From assembly GCA_012267415.1 (NCBI GenBank), contig JAAXGN010000089.1, positions 1-64,000 of the forward strand: DNA of 64,000 bases, written 5' to 3'. Shown piece after piece: positions 1 to 9,508 of this stretch. The DNA comes from Candidatus Poribacteria bacterium (GTDB lineage: Bacteria; Poribacteria; WGA-4E; WGA-3G). Below the pieces are notes generated by a model, which was not told where the DNA came from, searched no databases, and was given only the letters and a program-made list of their open reading frames with translations. The first letter of the stretch is position 1. Every line of letters starts with the position of its first letter. The translations under genes and the position numbers were made by a program.

Positions 1-16
1 ATTCATACCGTTGATT

Positions 17-111
17 TGAACTCCGATTCCCGACTATCAAACGGTTTGGTCGCGATTCGGAGATCGCTCCTACAAGCAAGGTCGCGATTCGGAGATCGCT
101 CCTACAAGCAA
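17..111. repeat. Tandem REP-type palindromes
   Basis: Two direct copies of a 32-base unit (48-79 and 80-111) each hold a stem GCGAT/ATCGC followed by CTCCTACAA. Read on the minus strand this is TTGTAG followed by a stem-loop, the layout of REP elements. Just upstream (about 21-38) lies a fragment of a second family (CCGATTCCCGACTATC), which reappears at 6271-6348 and 39700-39728. I see no gene in bases 1-169. Confidence 0.8.
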
Positions 112-169
112 GATGTCCAATCATTTTCCTGTTTCACCACAATCACAACATTTTGGAATAATTTAGATA

Positions 170-958
170 ATGATTTCAATCAAAAATATTAGAAAAGCAT
201 TCGGAGAAAAGAAAGTACTAAACGGCTTAGACCTTGATATTCCTCAAGGTGAAACACTTGTCATAATGGGACGAAGCGGTTGTGGCAAAAGCGTATTACT
301 GAAAATAATCGCTGGACTACTCCCTATAGATTCGGGTGAGGTATGGATAAACGGTACTGAGATTTCTCACCTCAGTAAGAACAATCTAAATCAAATACGC
401 AGAAAAATTGGGATGCTCTTTCAGTCAGCAGCACTCTTTGACTCCATGTCGGTGGCTGAAAATGTTGCTTTTATGCTTGATCAGCATACGAAGATGAGTA
501 AACAGGAGATGCGGAAAATCGTAGATGAAAAATTGGCGTTAGTAGATTTAGATGGTGTTCAGGAATTGCGTCCTGCAGAATTAAGTGGCGGCATGCGAAA
601 ACGTGTAGGACTGGCACGGGCTCTTGCTTTCAACCCAGACATCATTTTATATGATGAACCCACAACTGGACTCGACCCAGTAACATGCACAGAAATAAAC
701 GAACTCATACGAGGATTACACGAAAAATTAGAGGTCACCTCTATAGTCGTTACACATGATATGCATAGTGCTTTCAGTGTTGCGACCCTGATGGTGATGC
801 TCAACGAAGGAAAACAAGCTGCCTATGGCACACCAGAGGCACTGATTAATGATGAAGACCCAACATTACAGCAATTTATCCTTTTTGGTGCGCCTGATCA
901 GATTTTAAATATAGACAATCCCACATTAAAAGAATTTACTGGAAGGAACGTATCATGA
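170..958 (+). CDS. mlaF: MCE/Mla-type ABC transporter ATP-binding protein
   Basis: Cytoplasmic ATPase of a lipid-transport ABC system of the Mla/Mkl type. The 262-residue protein shows Walker A GRSGCGKS at 34-41, the signature LSGGMRKR near 138-145 and Walker B IILYDEPT followed by the TGLDP D-loop region; the GGMRKR form of the signature is typical of MCE-associated ATPases. The next gene, an MCE protein, overlaps it by four bases (ATGA), so the two are translationally coupled. The MlaE-type permease is not in the window and presumably lies upstream. The gene symbol rests on family and context; substrate is not shown by the sequence. Confidence 0.9.
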   Translation: MISIKNIRKAFGEKKVLNGLDLDIPQGETLVIMGRSGCGKSVLLKIIAGLLPIDSGEVWINGTEISHLSKNNLNQIRRKIGMLFQSAALFDSMSVAENVAFMLDQHTKMSKQEMRKIVDEKLALVDLDGVQELRPAELSGGMRKRVGLARALAFNPDIILYDEPTTGLDPVTCTEINELIRGLHEKLEVTSIVVTHDMHSAFSVATLMVMLNEGKQAAYGTPEALINDEDPTLQQFILFGAPDQILNIDNPTLKEFTGRNVS

Positions 959-2520
959 AGTTTTGGAACACTTCTGCAAAAGTTGGTCTGATGGTTGTAG
1001 TCGCTATTATACTACTTGCAATCTTACTCATCAATTCAAGTAATTGGCCCTGGTCAGCGCGCGGGGATGATTTAACTTTCAAGTTTCGTAATGTTAATGG
1101 ACTATATGTAGGGTCAGGTGTTTACCTCTCCGGGGTTAATATAGGGAGGGTGACAAACATTGAGCTGAATCCAGAAACGGATTCCGTTGAAATCCGGGCA
1201 AGTGTAAAGAACGCATACCGCTGGTTAAGGCAGGGGTGTGATGCCAGGATATCTATGAGTGGTTTTGTCGGTGAAACATACATCTCTCTTAACAATGGAG
1301 ATATTGGAAACCCATCCCTACAACAATCCGATCTGCCAATCATTGGAATTGATCCTGTGAACCCACTGGAACTACTTGAGCAAACCAGTTCCGGGTTAAG
1401 TAAAGCAATTGACCTAACATCTGCAGCCAATGAACTATTGCAATCAAGTCAGGAAGAGATTCAACAAGGTGTCAAAGAAACACGAGCGTTGGTGGCACAA
1501 ACAAGCCGAACACTTGAAAAGTTCAACGAAAATATGGACAAGACAGTCGACACGTTTATGAAACTCACATCAGATTACGATGTACAGCTTGAGAAGACAC
1601 TCACAAATTTCAACGAATTGCTAATCCAATTTGGAAATGAAACGTCTATACTCAGTAGTCAGATTAACGATATTGGTCGTAGTCTGATGAAATCAATTGA
1701 TCAGAACTCACCAAAAGTTAACGCTATATTTACAGACATTCAACAGAGTGCGTCCGATTTTCGCAGTTTAGCAACCGAATTCAGAAAAGAGACAAATACA
1801 ATTACTTCAGAGGTTTCTGATTTTATCTCAAAAAGCAGTAGTTTCATAGACAAAGGCAGTTCTGAAATCACTCCAGTGTTAAATAAGCTTCAGACTGCGG
1901 TTACAACGTTTATCACTTTAGAAGAGAAGATCACGGAATTACTGAACACGATACAGCACGGTGAAGGCACTGTCGCACAACTTCTCAATAATCCTGAACC
2001 CTTTACAGAAGTAAAAGAAACCCTAAATAGCATGAGTGAAATGTTTACAGGATTGAAGGAGATATATGAACAGACAGACAGACAGCTAAAAGGGTTTAAA
2101 TTCCCAAGTTTATCAAGTGATGTTGAACTGCGATATCTGAGTCTTGAGGAGAATTTACATACGGAATTAGGATTTTCATTGAATCCCCAATCAAAAAGCC
2201 GTTACCGTGTTGGTGTTGGTATCCGTGACGAAATAACTGGATTTGAACTTCAATATGGATATAACTTCACTGACTATCTTAGAGGTAGATTCGGTTTTAT
2301 CCGTTCAAAATTTGGAGCAGGCTTTGACCTATCACTTTGGGAACGCAGGATAGGTTTAGGTATAGAGAGTTTCGGTTTGACAAGTGATAGACCCGAATTG
2401 AACGCTGAATTGAGTTTTCGCTTTTACCGTGGCGCACATCTTTTACTGGGTGTGGAAGATTGGTGGCATCAGGACAGGCGTTGGACTACAGGTGTTAGAT
2501 TTATCACAAGCGATTGGTAA
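955..2520 (+). CDS. MCE domain protein with coiled coil and beta-rich C-terminus
   Basis: Probable periplasmic lipid-binding subunit of the ABC system encoded just upstream. Residues 8-27 form one membrane anchor, about 38-120 match the MCE (MlaD) fold, with the GVxLSGVxIGRV and GxxGETYISL segments, about 150-395 are long amphipathic helix typical of coiled-coil MCE proteins, and about 400-521 are unlike MlaD: alternating aromatic/polar strands (GYNFTDYLRGRFGF, RRIGLGIESF) that suggest a beta sheet or small barrel. A good ribosome site GGAAGGAA precedes the ATG, which overlaps the ATPase stop. At 521 residues it is about three times longer than E. coli MlaD. Confidence 0.85.
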   Translation: MKFWNTSAKVGLMVVVAIILLAILLINSSNWPWSARGDDLTFKFRNVNGLYVGSGVYLSGVNIGRVTNIELNPETDSVEIRASVKNAYRWLRQGCDARISMSGFVGETYISLNNGDIGNPSLQQSDLPIIGIDPVNPLELLEQTSSGLSKAIDLTSAANELLQSSQEEIQQGVKETRALVAQTSRTLEKFNENMDKTVDTFMKLTSDYDVQLEKTLTNFNELLIQFGNETSILSSQINDIGRSLMKSIDQNSPKVNAIFTDIQQSASDFRSLATEFRKETNTITSEVSDFISKSSSFIDKGSSEITPVLNKLQTAVTTFITLEEKITELLNTIQHGEGTVAQLLNNPEPFTEVKETLNSMSEMFTGLKEIYEQTDRQLKGFKFPSLSSDVELRYLSLEENLHTELGFSLNPQSKSRYRVGVGIRDEITGFELQYGYNFTDYLRGRFGFIRSKFGAGFDLSLWERRIGLGIESFGLTSDRPELNAELSFRFYRGAHLLLGVEDWWHQDRRWTTGVRFITSDW

Positions 2521-2568
2521 GTGAACACGCATCTTTACTGATCTGTCTTATAAACGGCACGATACGTT

Positions 2569-3933
2569 ATGGCAAGAACAAAGAACAAATTTGTCTGTCA
2601 AGAATGCGGGTATACAACACCGAGAGAACTTGGCAAATGCCCAGGATGTCAAGCTTGGAGTAGTTTTGCAGAAGAAACTGAAATAATCTCAAAATCACCT
2701 CTACACAGAGGGATCGGTCAACTGGCAAACAAGCCGGAACTGATTTCTGATGTTAAAGTCGCAGATGTAGAAAGACAGTTGACGGGGATGCCAGAATTTG
2801 ATAGAGTACTTGGAGGCGGAATCGTTCCAGGATCGGTAATACTGATTGGTGGGGACCCAGGAATAGGTAAATCAACACTTCTATTACAAGCCAGCAACGC
2901 ATTAAGCCGAAAATACGGGACAGTCCTCTATGTTACAGGTGAAGAATCAGTTAGTCAAACAAAAATACGATCAAACAGAATCGGGATGACTTCCGATACA
3001 CTCTATGTGTTGTGTGAGAATAACTTAGAACTCATTGAAAAGCATATTGATGAACTTCAACCGCAGGCAGTTGTGATAGACTCTATACAAGCTGTTTATT
3101 TAACAGAATTTCAATCAGCACCTGGGAGTATCACACAGATCCGAGAATGTGCAGCGCATCTATTAATTACTGCAAAAAACAGAAACATCACAATGTTCTT
3201 TGTTGGACATGTGACAAAAGAGGGAACTTTAGCTGGGCCCAGAGTTTTGGAGCATATCGTTGATACTGTGCTCTATTTTGAAGGAGAACGACATCATCTA
3301 TACCGAGTGTTACGTGCGGTCAAGAATCGTTTCGGACCAACAAATGAACTGGGTATCTTTGAGATGCAGAACAAGGGACTTGTAGATGTAAAGAATCCTT
3401 CACAGTTATTCTTAAGTGATAGAGAGGAGGATATATCCGGTTCTGTCATCGTTGCGAGTATGGAGGGAACGAGACCCCTCTTATTGGAGGTGCAAGCGTT
3501 GGTTGTATCCACGCACTACGGTACTCCCCGGAACACTGCCACTGGAATTGATCGCAATCGTGTTGCGTTGTTAATTGCTGTTCTAAATAAACGTATTGGA
3601 TTGGATATCGGTAATTCAGATGTTTTCGTCAACATTACGGGTGGATTACGGGTGGATGAACCGGGTATTGATCATGGCGTGTTGATGGCAATTATTTCAA
3701 ACCATCGCAATATTCAGATAGACTCACACACGGTTGTTATCGGTGAAGTCGGTCTGGGGGGTGAAATTCGACCTGTCCCCCATGTTGAATTACGGATTAG
3801 AGAAGCTGCTAAATTAGGATTTACACGTGCCATATTCCCAGCATATCATCAGAAAGGTCTACAGATCAATGACGAAATTGAACTGATTGGAGTGAAGAAT
3901 ATCTATGACAGTCTAAGTGTGTTATTTAGTTGA
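2569..3933 (+). CDS. radA: DNA repair protein RadA
   Basis: RecA-like ATPase that promotes branch migration in homologous recombination. The 454-residue length is standard. A four-cysteine zinc finger is at C10, C13, C24 and C27; Walker A GGDPGIGKST is at 94-103; the RadA-specific KNRFG motif is at 252-256; the C-terminal third (from about 285) is the Lon-protease-like domain with the GGLRVDEP and GEVGLGGEIRPV segments. It starts a block (PIN-TRAM protein, ispD, ispF, cysS) whose order resembles the radA-yacL-ispD-ispF region of Firmicutes, but without disA. Confidence 0.96.
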   Translation: MARTKNKFVCQECGYTTPRELGKCPGCQAWSSFAEETEIISKSPLHRGIGQLANKPELISDVKVADVERQLTGMPEFDRVLGGGIVPGSVILIGGDPGIGKSTLLLQASNALSRKYGTVLYVTGEESVSQTKIRSNRIGMTSDTLYVLCENNLELIEKHIDELQPQAVVIDSIQAVYLTEFQSAPGSITQIRECAAHLLITAKNRNITMFFVGHVTKEGTLAGPRVLEHIVDTVLYFEGERHHLYRVLRAVKNRFGPTNELGIFEMQNKGLVDVKNPSQLFLSDREEDISGSVIVASMEGTRPLLLEVQALVVSTHYGTPRNTATGIDRNRVALLIAVLNKRIGLDIGNSDVFVNITGGLRVDEPGIDHGVLMAIISNHRNIQIDSHTVVIGEVGLGGEIRPVPHVELRIREAAKLGFTRAIFPAYHQKGLQINDEIELIGVKNIYDSLSVLFS

Positions 3934-4027
3934 AACAAACATAAGTAGGAATTGTATCTTCTACCTTACTTTGCTAAACAAACTATAAAATGAGTTCACC
4001 GCCAAAACGGGTGCGGAGAAAAGGACT

Positions 4028-5044
4028 ATGCAAATTTGGGTTATTCGTCTCTTTTTCATGTTCGCAAGTGCTGTCATAAGCTATATTCTAACAAGAAACA
4101 TCTTCTATGCACTGATTGCATTTGCCATCGCTTGTGTGCTTGTGGCTGCGGAGATTACACTCCACCTACCAAGCACAAGGAGAGTTGTGGCAAGTGGTGT
4201 AGGACTTGCGTTTGGCGTACTATTAGCTCTCGGTCTGCTCCAACTCTTTGACCAGTCAGAATCAATTCTCAATGAAAGCATGCCGCTAAAGACTGCAGTC
4301 ATCCTTGGAATTGGGTACATCGGATTGGTCAGTGGGTACTACTTATCCGATAGTTTACCTTTTACAAAATTGCTGAATTCACACCGCTATAGTCACACAG
4401 GATCAGCATATACATCAAACGATTCTAACGGTTTTAAACTATTAGATACCAGTGTAATTATTGATGGACGTATCCTGGAAATTTGTGAGACACAGTTTAT
4501 TGATGGAACACTCTTAATTCCAAGGTTTGTCTTAAATGAACTGCAAAATATAGCAGATTCAACTGAATTGCTTCGGAGAAATAAGGGACGACGCGGCTTT
4601 GATATATTACGTTCACTACAAAATAGTCCATCAATTGGTGTTGAAATTCTTGAGGAGGAAGTAACACACTTAAAAGAAGTTGATGCCAAGATCGTACATC
4701 TTGCACGTAAGTATCACGCTAAAATCATTACAAACGACCTAAACCTAAACAAAGTCGCAGAATTGCAGGGAGTCACCGTACTCAATATAAATGAATTGGC
4801 AAATGCTATAAGACCCATTGTTGTTGCGGGGGAAATAATTCAGGTCCATCTACAGAAAGTGGGTAAGGAACAGAATCAAGGAGTCGGTTACCTTGATGAT
4901 GGCACGATGGTTATCGTAGAAGATGGAAAATCGCATATCGGACAAACCCTTGAGGTTGTGGTAACACAGATGTTACGAACCAGTGCAGGGCAAATGATTT
5001 TTGCGAGAAATGCTGATGATGCTATCCATGAAAGTGTAATGTGA
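4028..5044 (+). CDS. PIN-TRAM membrane protein (YacL-like putative RNase)
   Basis: Integral membrane protein with three or four N-terminal transmembrane helices (about 6-108), a PIN nuclease domain (about 138-258) and a TRAM RNA-binding domain (about 265-327). PIN acidic residues are visible: D140 in LLDTSVIIDGRI, E171, D219 and D237 in TNDLNLNK. This matches the YacL family in length and order. Function in the family is thought to be RNA cleavage but is poorly known. A GGAG/AAGGA site lies before the ATG. The stop overlaps the longest possible reading of ispD by four bases, but I place the ispD start 15 bases further on. Confidence 0.9.
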   Translation: MQIWVIRLFFMFASAVISYILTRNIFYALIAFAIACVLVAAEITLHLPSTRRVVASGVGLAFGVLLALGLLQLFDQSESILNESMPLKTAVILGIGYIGLVSGYYLSDSLPFTKLLNSHRYSHTGSAYTSNDSNGFKLLDTSVIIDGRILEICETQFIDGTLLIPRFVLNELQNIADSTELLRRNKGRRGFDILRSLQNSPSIGVEILEEEVTHLKEVDAKIVHLARKYHAKIITNDLNLNKVAELQGVTVLNINELANAIRPIVVAGEIIQVHLQKVGKEQNQGVGYLDDGTMVIVEDGKSHIGQTLEVVVTQMLRTSAGQMIFARNADDAIHESVM

Positions 5045-5058
5045 TGAGATGGTCGCTG

Positions 5059-5763
5059 ATGAACAGTAAAACTGTTGTCTTAATTCCCGCTGCAGGAAAA
5101 GGTAAACGCATGGATTCTACGGTAAAGAAACCCTATTTAGTGTTAGCGGACAAACCTGTTCTATCTCATACAATAGAACGTTTTGAACACAACAGTACCA
5201 TTGACGATATTTTCTTGATTGTACATAAATCTGATTTTGAGGTATGTAGAAACATCGTGATTGAACCTTATAAATATAAAAAAGTTCGCGGATTGATACC
5301 AGGGGGTGAAACGCGACAAGAGTCTGTTTTTAACGGACTATCTGCACTAACAGACGATGTTGATTATGTGATCATCCATGACGGCGTCCGTCCATTCATT
5401 AGCGACGAAATTATCACAAAATGTCTTGAAGCGGCTGCTGAATGGGGAGCATCTGTGGCAGCTGTCCCAGTTAAAGAGACTATCAAGTTCGCTAATGAAG
5501 ACCAATTCATCGTCCAAACACCTAATAGAGACCTATTATGGCGTGTGCAAACACCACAAGTCTTCCGAAAAACAGTAATTGAAACAGCACACAAAAGTGT
5601 AATTCAGGAGGGTAACGGTGCTCCTGATGATGCCACACTGGTTGAAAGACTCGGTTTTCCTGTAAAATTGGTCATGGGAAGCTACAAAAATATAAAACTT
5701 ACGACACCAGAAGATATGCGGTTTGCAGAAACGATAATTAATAATGAAAATGCAGAAAACTAA
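5059..5763 (+). CDS. ispD: 2-C-methyl-D-erythritol 4-phosphate cytidylyltransferase
   Basis: Transfers CMP from CTP to MEP in the non-mevalonate isoprenoid pathway. The nucleotide-binding start IPAAGKGKRM, the HDGVRPF segment and the PDDATLVE segment are all typical, and the 234-residue length fits. I start at the ATG giving MNSKTVVLIPAAG because bacterial IspD proteins begin a few residues before the glycine-rich loop; an in-frame ATG at 5041 would add six residues and overlap the upstream stop. ispF follows 14 bases downstream, so the two pathway steps are co-expressed. Confidence 0.95.
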   Translation: MNSKTVVLIPAAGKGKRMDSTVKKPYLVLADKPVLSHTIERFEHNSTIDDIFLIVHKSDFEVCRNIVIEPYKYKKVRGLIPGGETRQESVFNGLSALTDDVDYVIIHDGVRPFISDEIITKCLEAAAEWGASVAAVPVKETIKFANEDQFIVQTPNRDLLWRVQTPQVFRKTVIETAHKSVIQEGNGAPDDATLVERLGFPVKLVMGSYKNIKLTTPEDMRFAETIINNENAEN

Positions 5764-5777
5764 GAATCGAGCATGAG

Positions 5778-6254
5778 ATGCGGATAGGGATTGGCTACGA
5801 CGTTCATCAACTGACTCAGAACAGGAAACTTATTTTAGGTGGCGTAGAAATCCCTTATCACTTAGGATTGTTGGGACATTCAGATGCAGATGTATTGACG
5901 CACGCTATCTGCGATGCAATATTAGGTGCAGCTGCATTAGGTGATATAGGTACACATTTTCCAGATACCGACGAAACTTACGCTGGTATGGACAGTCAAG
6001 TCTTTCTACGCGACATTGCTGCAATGATTAGAGAACAAAACTACATAATTCAGAATATTGACAGTACAGTGATTGCACAACGACCAAAATTAGCACCTTA
6101 TGTCAATCAGATGCGACGTAAAATATCAGAATCTTTAGATATATCAGAGGAACAAGTTAGTGTTAAAGCTACAACCGCAGAGGGTTTAGGAATAGTGGGT
6201 AATGAACAAGCCATAGTCGCACAAGCCATTGCTTGTCTCAGGAAAGTGATTTAA
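5778..6254 (+). CDS. ispF: 2-C-methyl-D-erythritol 2,4-cyclodiphosphate synthase
   Basis: Cyclises CDP-ME 2-phosphate to MEcPP. The 158-residue protein opens with MRIGIGYDVHQL, giving metal ligands D8 and H10, followed by GGVEIPY, LGHSDADVLTHAICDA and GDIGTHFPDTD, all conserved in IspF trimers; the C-terminal KATTAEGLG motif is present. It sits directly after ispD. The 200 bases after it contain a REPIN (6271-6348) before cysS. Confidence 0.97.
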   Translation: MRIGIGYDVHQLTQNRKLILGGVEIPYHLGLLGHSDADVLTHAICDAILGAAALGDIGTHFPDTDETYAGMDSQVFLRDIAAMIREQNYIIQNIDSTVIAQRPKLAPYVNQMRRKISESLDISEEQVSVKATTAEGLGIVGNEQAIVAQAIACLRKVI

Positions 6255-6270
6255 TGTTACATTTTGACTT

Positions 6271-6348
6271 GTAGGAGGGAACTCCGATTCCCGACTATCA
6301 GAGTGTTCAATCGGGAATCGGCCAGAAACATGTTAACTGGCCTCCTAC
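6271..6348. repeat. REPIN (inverted pair of GTAG palindromes)
   Basis: The element begins GTAGGAGGGAAC and ends GGCCTCCTAC, so GTAG and CTAC bound it at both ends. Inside, TCCGATTCCCGA pairs with TCGGGAATCGG and GGCC pairs with GGCC. The same family is seen at 39700-39728 and in fragment form at 21-38. The following bases to about 6385 (CTTTCAATGTCCACTATAG) match the right end of the MITE at 39676-39761. Confidence 0.75.
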
Positions 6349-6456
6349 AAGGACTATGTATTGTTGCTTTCAATGTCCACTATAGAACACGTCCTTACCT
6401 ATAATCTGTATCCGTAGCAGATTCTTGACCATGTAACGAACAAAAAGGAATATTGA

Positions 6457-7893
6457 ATGGGTTTGAGAATATATAACTCCCTTAGCAGGGAGCTTGAAGA
6501 ATTTACACCGATTAAAGATGGACATGTTTCCATTTACAGTTGCGGTCCAACCGTCTATGATTTTATACATATAGGCAATGCACGTACAGCACTTGTCACG
6601 GATATAATACGAAGATATCTTGAATACAAAGGCTATAACGTGAAGTTAGTCCAGAATATTACGGATGTTGATGACAAAATAATCGCTCGTGCACATGCAG
6701 ACGGCATCAGTCCAAGCCAGTTGGCACACGCAAACAGCGAAGCGTATTTTGATGACACACAAAGACTCGGTATTCAACCAGCAGATGTTCATCCAAAAGC
6801 AACAGAGCATATTCCAGAGATGATAGAACTAATCCGAACACTTATTCAGAAAGACGCGGCTTATGTCGTTGACGGTAGTGTCTATTATCGTGTCAATGCC
6901 TTTAAGGAATATGGTAAACTATCAAGACGAAAACCCGAGGACCTGTTAGCAGGTGCTCGCGTTGAAGTGGATGAACGTAAGGAGGACCCGCGCGATTTTG
7001 ATCTCTGGAAGGCTGCAAAACCGGGTGAACCCTATTGGAAGAGTCCTTGGGGAAACGGTAGACCCGGATGGCATATTGAATGTTCTTCCATGGCGATGAA
7101 ACATCTGGGAGAAACGATTGATATACATATCGGTGGAGAAGACCTACTATTTCCACACCACGAAAACGAGATCGCTCAGAGTGAATTAGCAACTGGTAGA
7201 ACTTTTGCCAGATACTGGGTTCATATCGCATTTTTAAAAATAGACGGCTCCCGGATGGGAAAGTCTGAAAAAAACTTCATATTCTTGCGAGATGCCTTAG
7301 ATAAACATCCCGCTGAAGTTATCAGACATTTTCTAATATCAGCACATTATAGACATCCACTTGATTACGCTCCGGATAGTTTGCATACCTCAGAATCAGC
7401 AATAAAACGTCTAACCAACTGTTTACAAGCCTTGAAGAAAATTGACGAAACTGTAGATGACACTCAAGATCAGAAATCTACTGATGAAGACAAGAATTTA
7501 ATGGCTGCAATCCAAACAATGCAAACTCGCTTTGCAGAAGCAATGGACACCGACTTTAATACTGCACAAGCAATAGGGACAATTTTCTCGCTTATTACAC
7601 AGGTTAATAAATCGCTGACGGATCCTACAAATGTCTCAATAGAAACTCTCAAGCAAGCATATAACGTGATCAGAGAGACATCACAAGTACTCGGTATCTA
7701 TTCAATGGATGAAAAGAATGTTGAAGATACGTTCACATATCTCAAACCGCTGCTTGAACTTCTGTTAGAGATTCGACAGGATGCTCGCCATAAGAAAGAT
7801 TGGGATACGTCCGATAGGATTCGGGATAGACTAAAACAGCTCAATATAGAAATACAGGATTCTCACGATGGTTCAACGTGGAAGTTTCTGTAG
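6457..7893 (+). CDS. cysS: Cysteinyl-tRNA synthetase
   Basis: Class I aminoacyl-tRNA synthetase, 478 residues, within the normal size. HIGN is at 38-41, zinc ligands C29, C209, H234 and E238 are in place, and the second catalytic loop is RMGKS (266-270) in place of KMSKS, with lysine 269 kept. The C-terminal DALR-type and anticodon-binding regions follow. AAAGGAA precedes the ATG. I found no T-box leader in the 200 bases upstream, which are filled by a REPIN and a MITE end. Confidence 0.96.
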   Translation: MGLRIYNSLSRELEEFTPIKDGHVSIYSCGPTVYDFIHIGNARTALVTDIIRRYLEYKGYNVKLVQNITDVDDKIIARAHADGISPSQLAHANSEAYFDDTQRLGIQPADVHPKATEHIPEMIELIRTLIQKDAAYVVDGSVYYRVNAFKEYGKLSRRKPEDLLAGARVEVDERKEDPRDFDLWKAAKPGEPYWKSPWGNGRPGWHIECSSMAMKHLGETIDIHIGGEDLLFPHHENEIAQSELATGRTFARYWVHIAFLKIDGSRMGKSEKNFIFLRDALDKHPAEVIRHFLISAHYRHPLDYAPDSLHTSESAIKRLTNCLQALKKIDETVDDTQDQKSTDEDKNLMAAIQTMQTRFAEAMDTDFNTAQAIGTIFSLITQVNKSLTDPTNVSIETLKQAYNVIRETSQVLGIYSMDEKNVEDTFTYLKPLLELLLEIRQDARHKKDWDTSDRIRDRLKQLNIEIQDSHDGSTWKFL

Positions 7894-7903
7894 TGATTTA
7901 CCG

Positions 7904-8045
7904 TATATTGTGAACTTTAGAATTTATGTCAGTTAAAATATTGACTGGCTCCACAACGGGTGAGGTGACCTCACCCCTACGCTGGGCGGTCTTCGTCATC
8001 GTTGTATGGGGTGAAATGTCTCATATATTTTTACCTTTACTTTAA
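7904..8045. repeat. MITE family 1, copy 1
   Basis: About 142 bases bounded by imperfect inverted ends (TATTGTGAACTTTAGAATTTAT at the left; an AT-rich end finishing TTTACTTTAA at the right). The core holds a REP palindrome GGGTGAGGTGACCTCACCC (7958-7976) followed by CTAC. Downstream of the palindrome the tract GGTCTTCGTCATCGTTGTAT is shared with 8756-8880 and 35711-35904. The right end lies just before the ribosome site of the lipoprotein gene at 8065. Confidence 0.75.
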
Positions 8046-8064
8046 CTCATAGGAGTATACAAAA

Positions 8065-8703
8065 ATGTTATTTAGGATATCTATTTTCTTTACATTAATC
8101 TGTTTCTCAACTATTATAATCGGATGTGGCGTCCTGACCCTGAAACAAGAACTGAGCGAAAACTATTCGCTACTTGAAGGCACAATGGCGACAAGTCCAC
8201 AGATGATTGATGGTAATATCAACACTATCGGTGAAACAACTTTTCCAACTGGAACTGATACGGCTTTCGGATCAAATCCAGCTTCAGAAGTTATTATTAC
8301 ACTTCCAGAAAAAAAGATGATCCGTAAAGTTGTCGTTCATACGGATAATCTCAAAACGTTTGACATCTTCGCAGATCAAGGTGGCGTTATTAATGATACA
8401 GATTGGAAATTGATTAAGGAAGTGAAAAGTGTCAGGACAAGTCCGGTCGAGATTCCTGTCCTTTTTTCGTTTCCAACAAACCGTATTCGTCTAAGGGTCT
8501 TATCAACAACAGACGATGCGAATCTGAAACGAACACAACGCGCGCGTAGCGGTGGTTTCCGTGCGTTCGGTCAAAATCGTCGCGCAGTAGGGAAAATTAG
8601 AGAGATTGAACTCTTTGGATACAAAACTGCAGAGAAGACACAGATTGATGCAGCTGCAGAAACCCGAGAAAAAGAACTTGATGATTTATTAGATACAGAA
8701 TAA
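8065..8703 (+). CDS. Putative lipoprotein, paralogue A
   Basis: Secreted lipoprotein of unknown function, 212 residues. A signal peptide ends in the lipobox IIGC with C21 as the lipidated residue. The mature part alternates beta-type segments (ASEVIITLPEKKMIRKVVVHT, cut here for length) in a pattern that recalls discoidin-like carbohydrate-binding folds, but I cannot name the family. The end, basic then REIELFGY, aligns with the end of the next gene product (KIQEIELFYA), so the two are paralogues. AGGAG precedes the ATG. A MITE sits immediately upstream of each of the two genes. Confidence 0.75.
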   Translation: MLFRISIFFTLICFSTIIIGCGVLTLKQELSENYSLLEGTMATSPQMIDGNINTIGETTFPTGTDTAFGSNPASEVIITLPEKKMIRKVVVHTDNLKTFDIFADQGGVINDTDWKLIKEVKSVRTSPVEIPVLFSFPTNRIRLRVLSTTDDANLKRTQRARSGGFRAFGQNRRAVGKIREIELFGYKTAEKTQIDAAAETREKELDDLLDTE

Positions 8704-8755
8704 CCTAACTTTAGAAAACTAACCTATACTGCTAACAGTTTTTTATACAATATAT

Positions 8756-8880
8756 ATATAGTGGACATCAGAACTAATGAAACACGCCACAACGGGCGAG
8801 GCGACCTCGCCCTACGCTGGGTGGTCTTCATCATCGTTGTATGGGGTGAAACGTCTCATTAATTATTAACTTTACTATAA
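8756..8880. repeat. MITE family 1, copy 2
   Basis: About 125 bases with left end TATAGTGGACATCAGAACTAAT and right end ATTAATTATTAACTTTACTATAA (shown split: ATTAATTATTAAC then TTTACTATAA). The core palindrome is GGGCGAGGCGACCTCGCC followed by CTACG. The last bases TATAA run straight into the AGGAGG ribosome site of the lipoprotein gene at 8891, so the element forms its 5' leader. Confidence 0.75.
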
Positions 8881-8890
8881 GGAGGCAATA

Positions 8891-9478
8891 ATGCGAATGA
8901 AATTATTGGTTCTTGCCTACTGTTGCATATTAAGTCTATCAGGATGCATCCTTGCATCAACGCCATCACTGAATTGGAGTGAAAACGTTGCACTGACAGC
9001 CGCAAGTTCCGATTCAAGATTTAATGATGATAATATGTACACACAAGGTGAAACCTCCACAATACGCGAAGATGCGAGGGATATCGCTTCACAACAGGAG
9101 TCAGATAATTTCACAGAGGCACTATTAAGTTGGAATATACCGCAAACTATTCAACAGTTCGTCATAAAAGCGAAAGAAGGACAATTGGAATTCTTTGAAA
9201 TACAGTATATGGATGATGAAGGTGAGTGGATAACAGTTAAAGAGGTACGCGACAACATGCGTTCTGTCTATAAATATACACTCGGCAAACCTATTGTCAC
9301 AAAGAAATTCCGACTAAAAGTTCCACGAAGATGGGATTCACGACACGTCGGTGGACAGAGTCGTTCAAGACGCGGTGAAACCGGGGCTCCAGCAATGGCA
9401 GAATTCCGGAAGATACAAGAGATTGAACTTTTCTACGCGCTGCCAACACCAGCTGAAAATGAACCTATTATGCAATAA
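8891..9478 (+). CDS. Putative lipoprotein, paralogue B
   Basis: Secreted lipoprotein, 195 residues, lipobox LSGC with C19 lipidated. The body contains FVIKAKEGQLEFFEIQYMDD and a basic, glycine/arginine-rich stretch (HVGGQSRSRRGETG) before the terminal EIELFYA, as in paralogue A. A strong AAGGAGG site sits eight bases before the ATG. The MITE plus lipoprotein arrangement is duplicated as a unit with the preceding gene. Function unknown; a discoidin-like sugar-binding fold is only a guess from the strand pattern. Confidence 0.75.
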   Translation: MRMKLLVLAYCCILSLSGCILASTPSLNWSENVALTAASSDSRFNDDNMYTQGETSTIREDARDIASQQESDNFTEALLSWNIPQTIQQFVIKAKEGQLEFFEIQYMDDEGEWITVKEVRDNMRSVYKYTLGKPIVTKKFRLKVPRRWDSRHVGGQSRSRRGETGAPAMAEFRKIQEIELFYALPTPAENEPIMQ

Positions 9479-9508
9479 GTAATCAGACAGGAACAGAATC
9501 TATAGCTC

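Noticed and set aside
6255..6456. T-box or other leader RNA upstream of cysS
   Set aside because: No T-box sequence or specifier structure; the region is explained by a REPIN and a MITE end.
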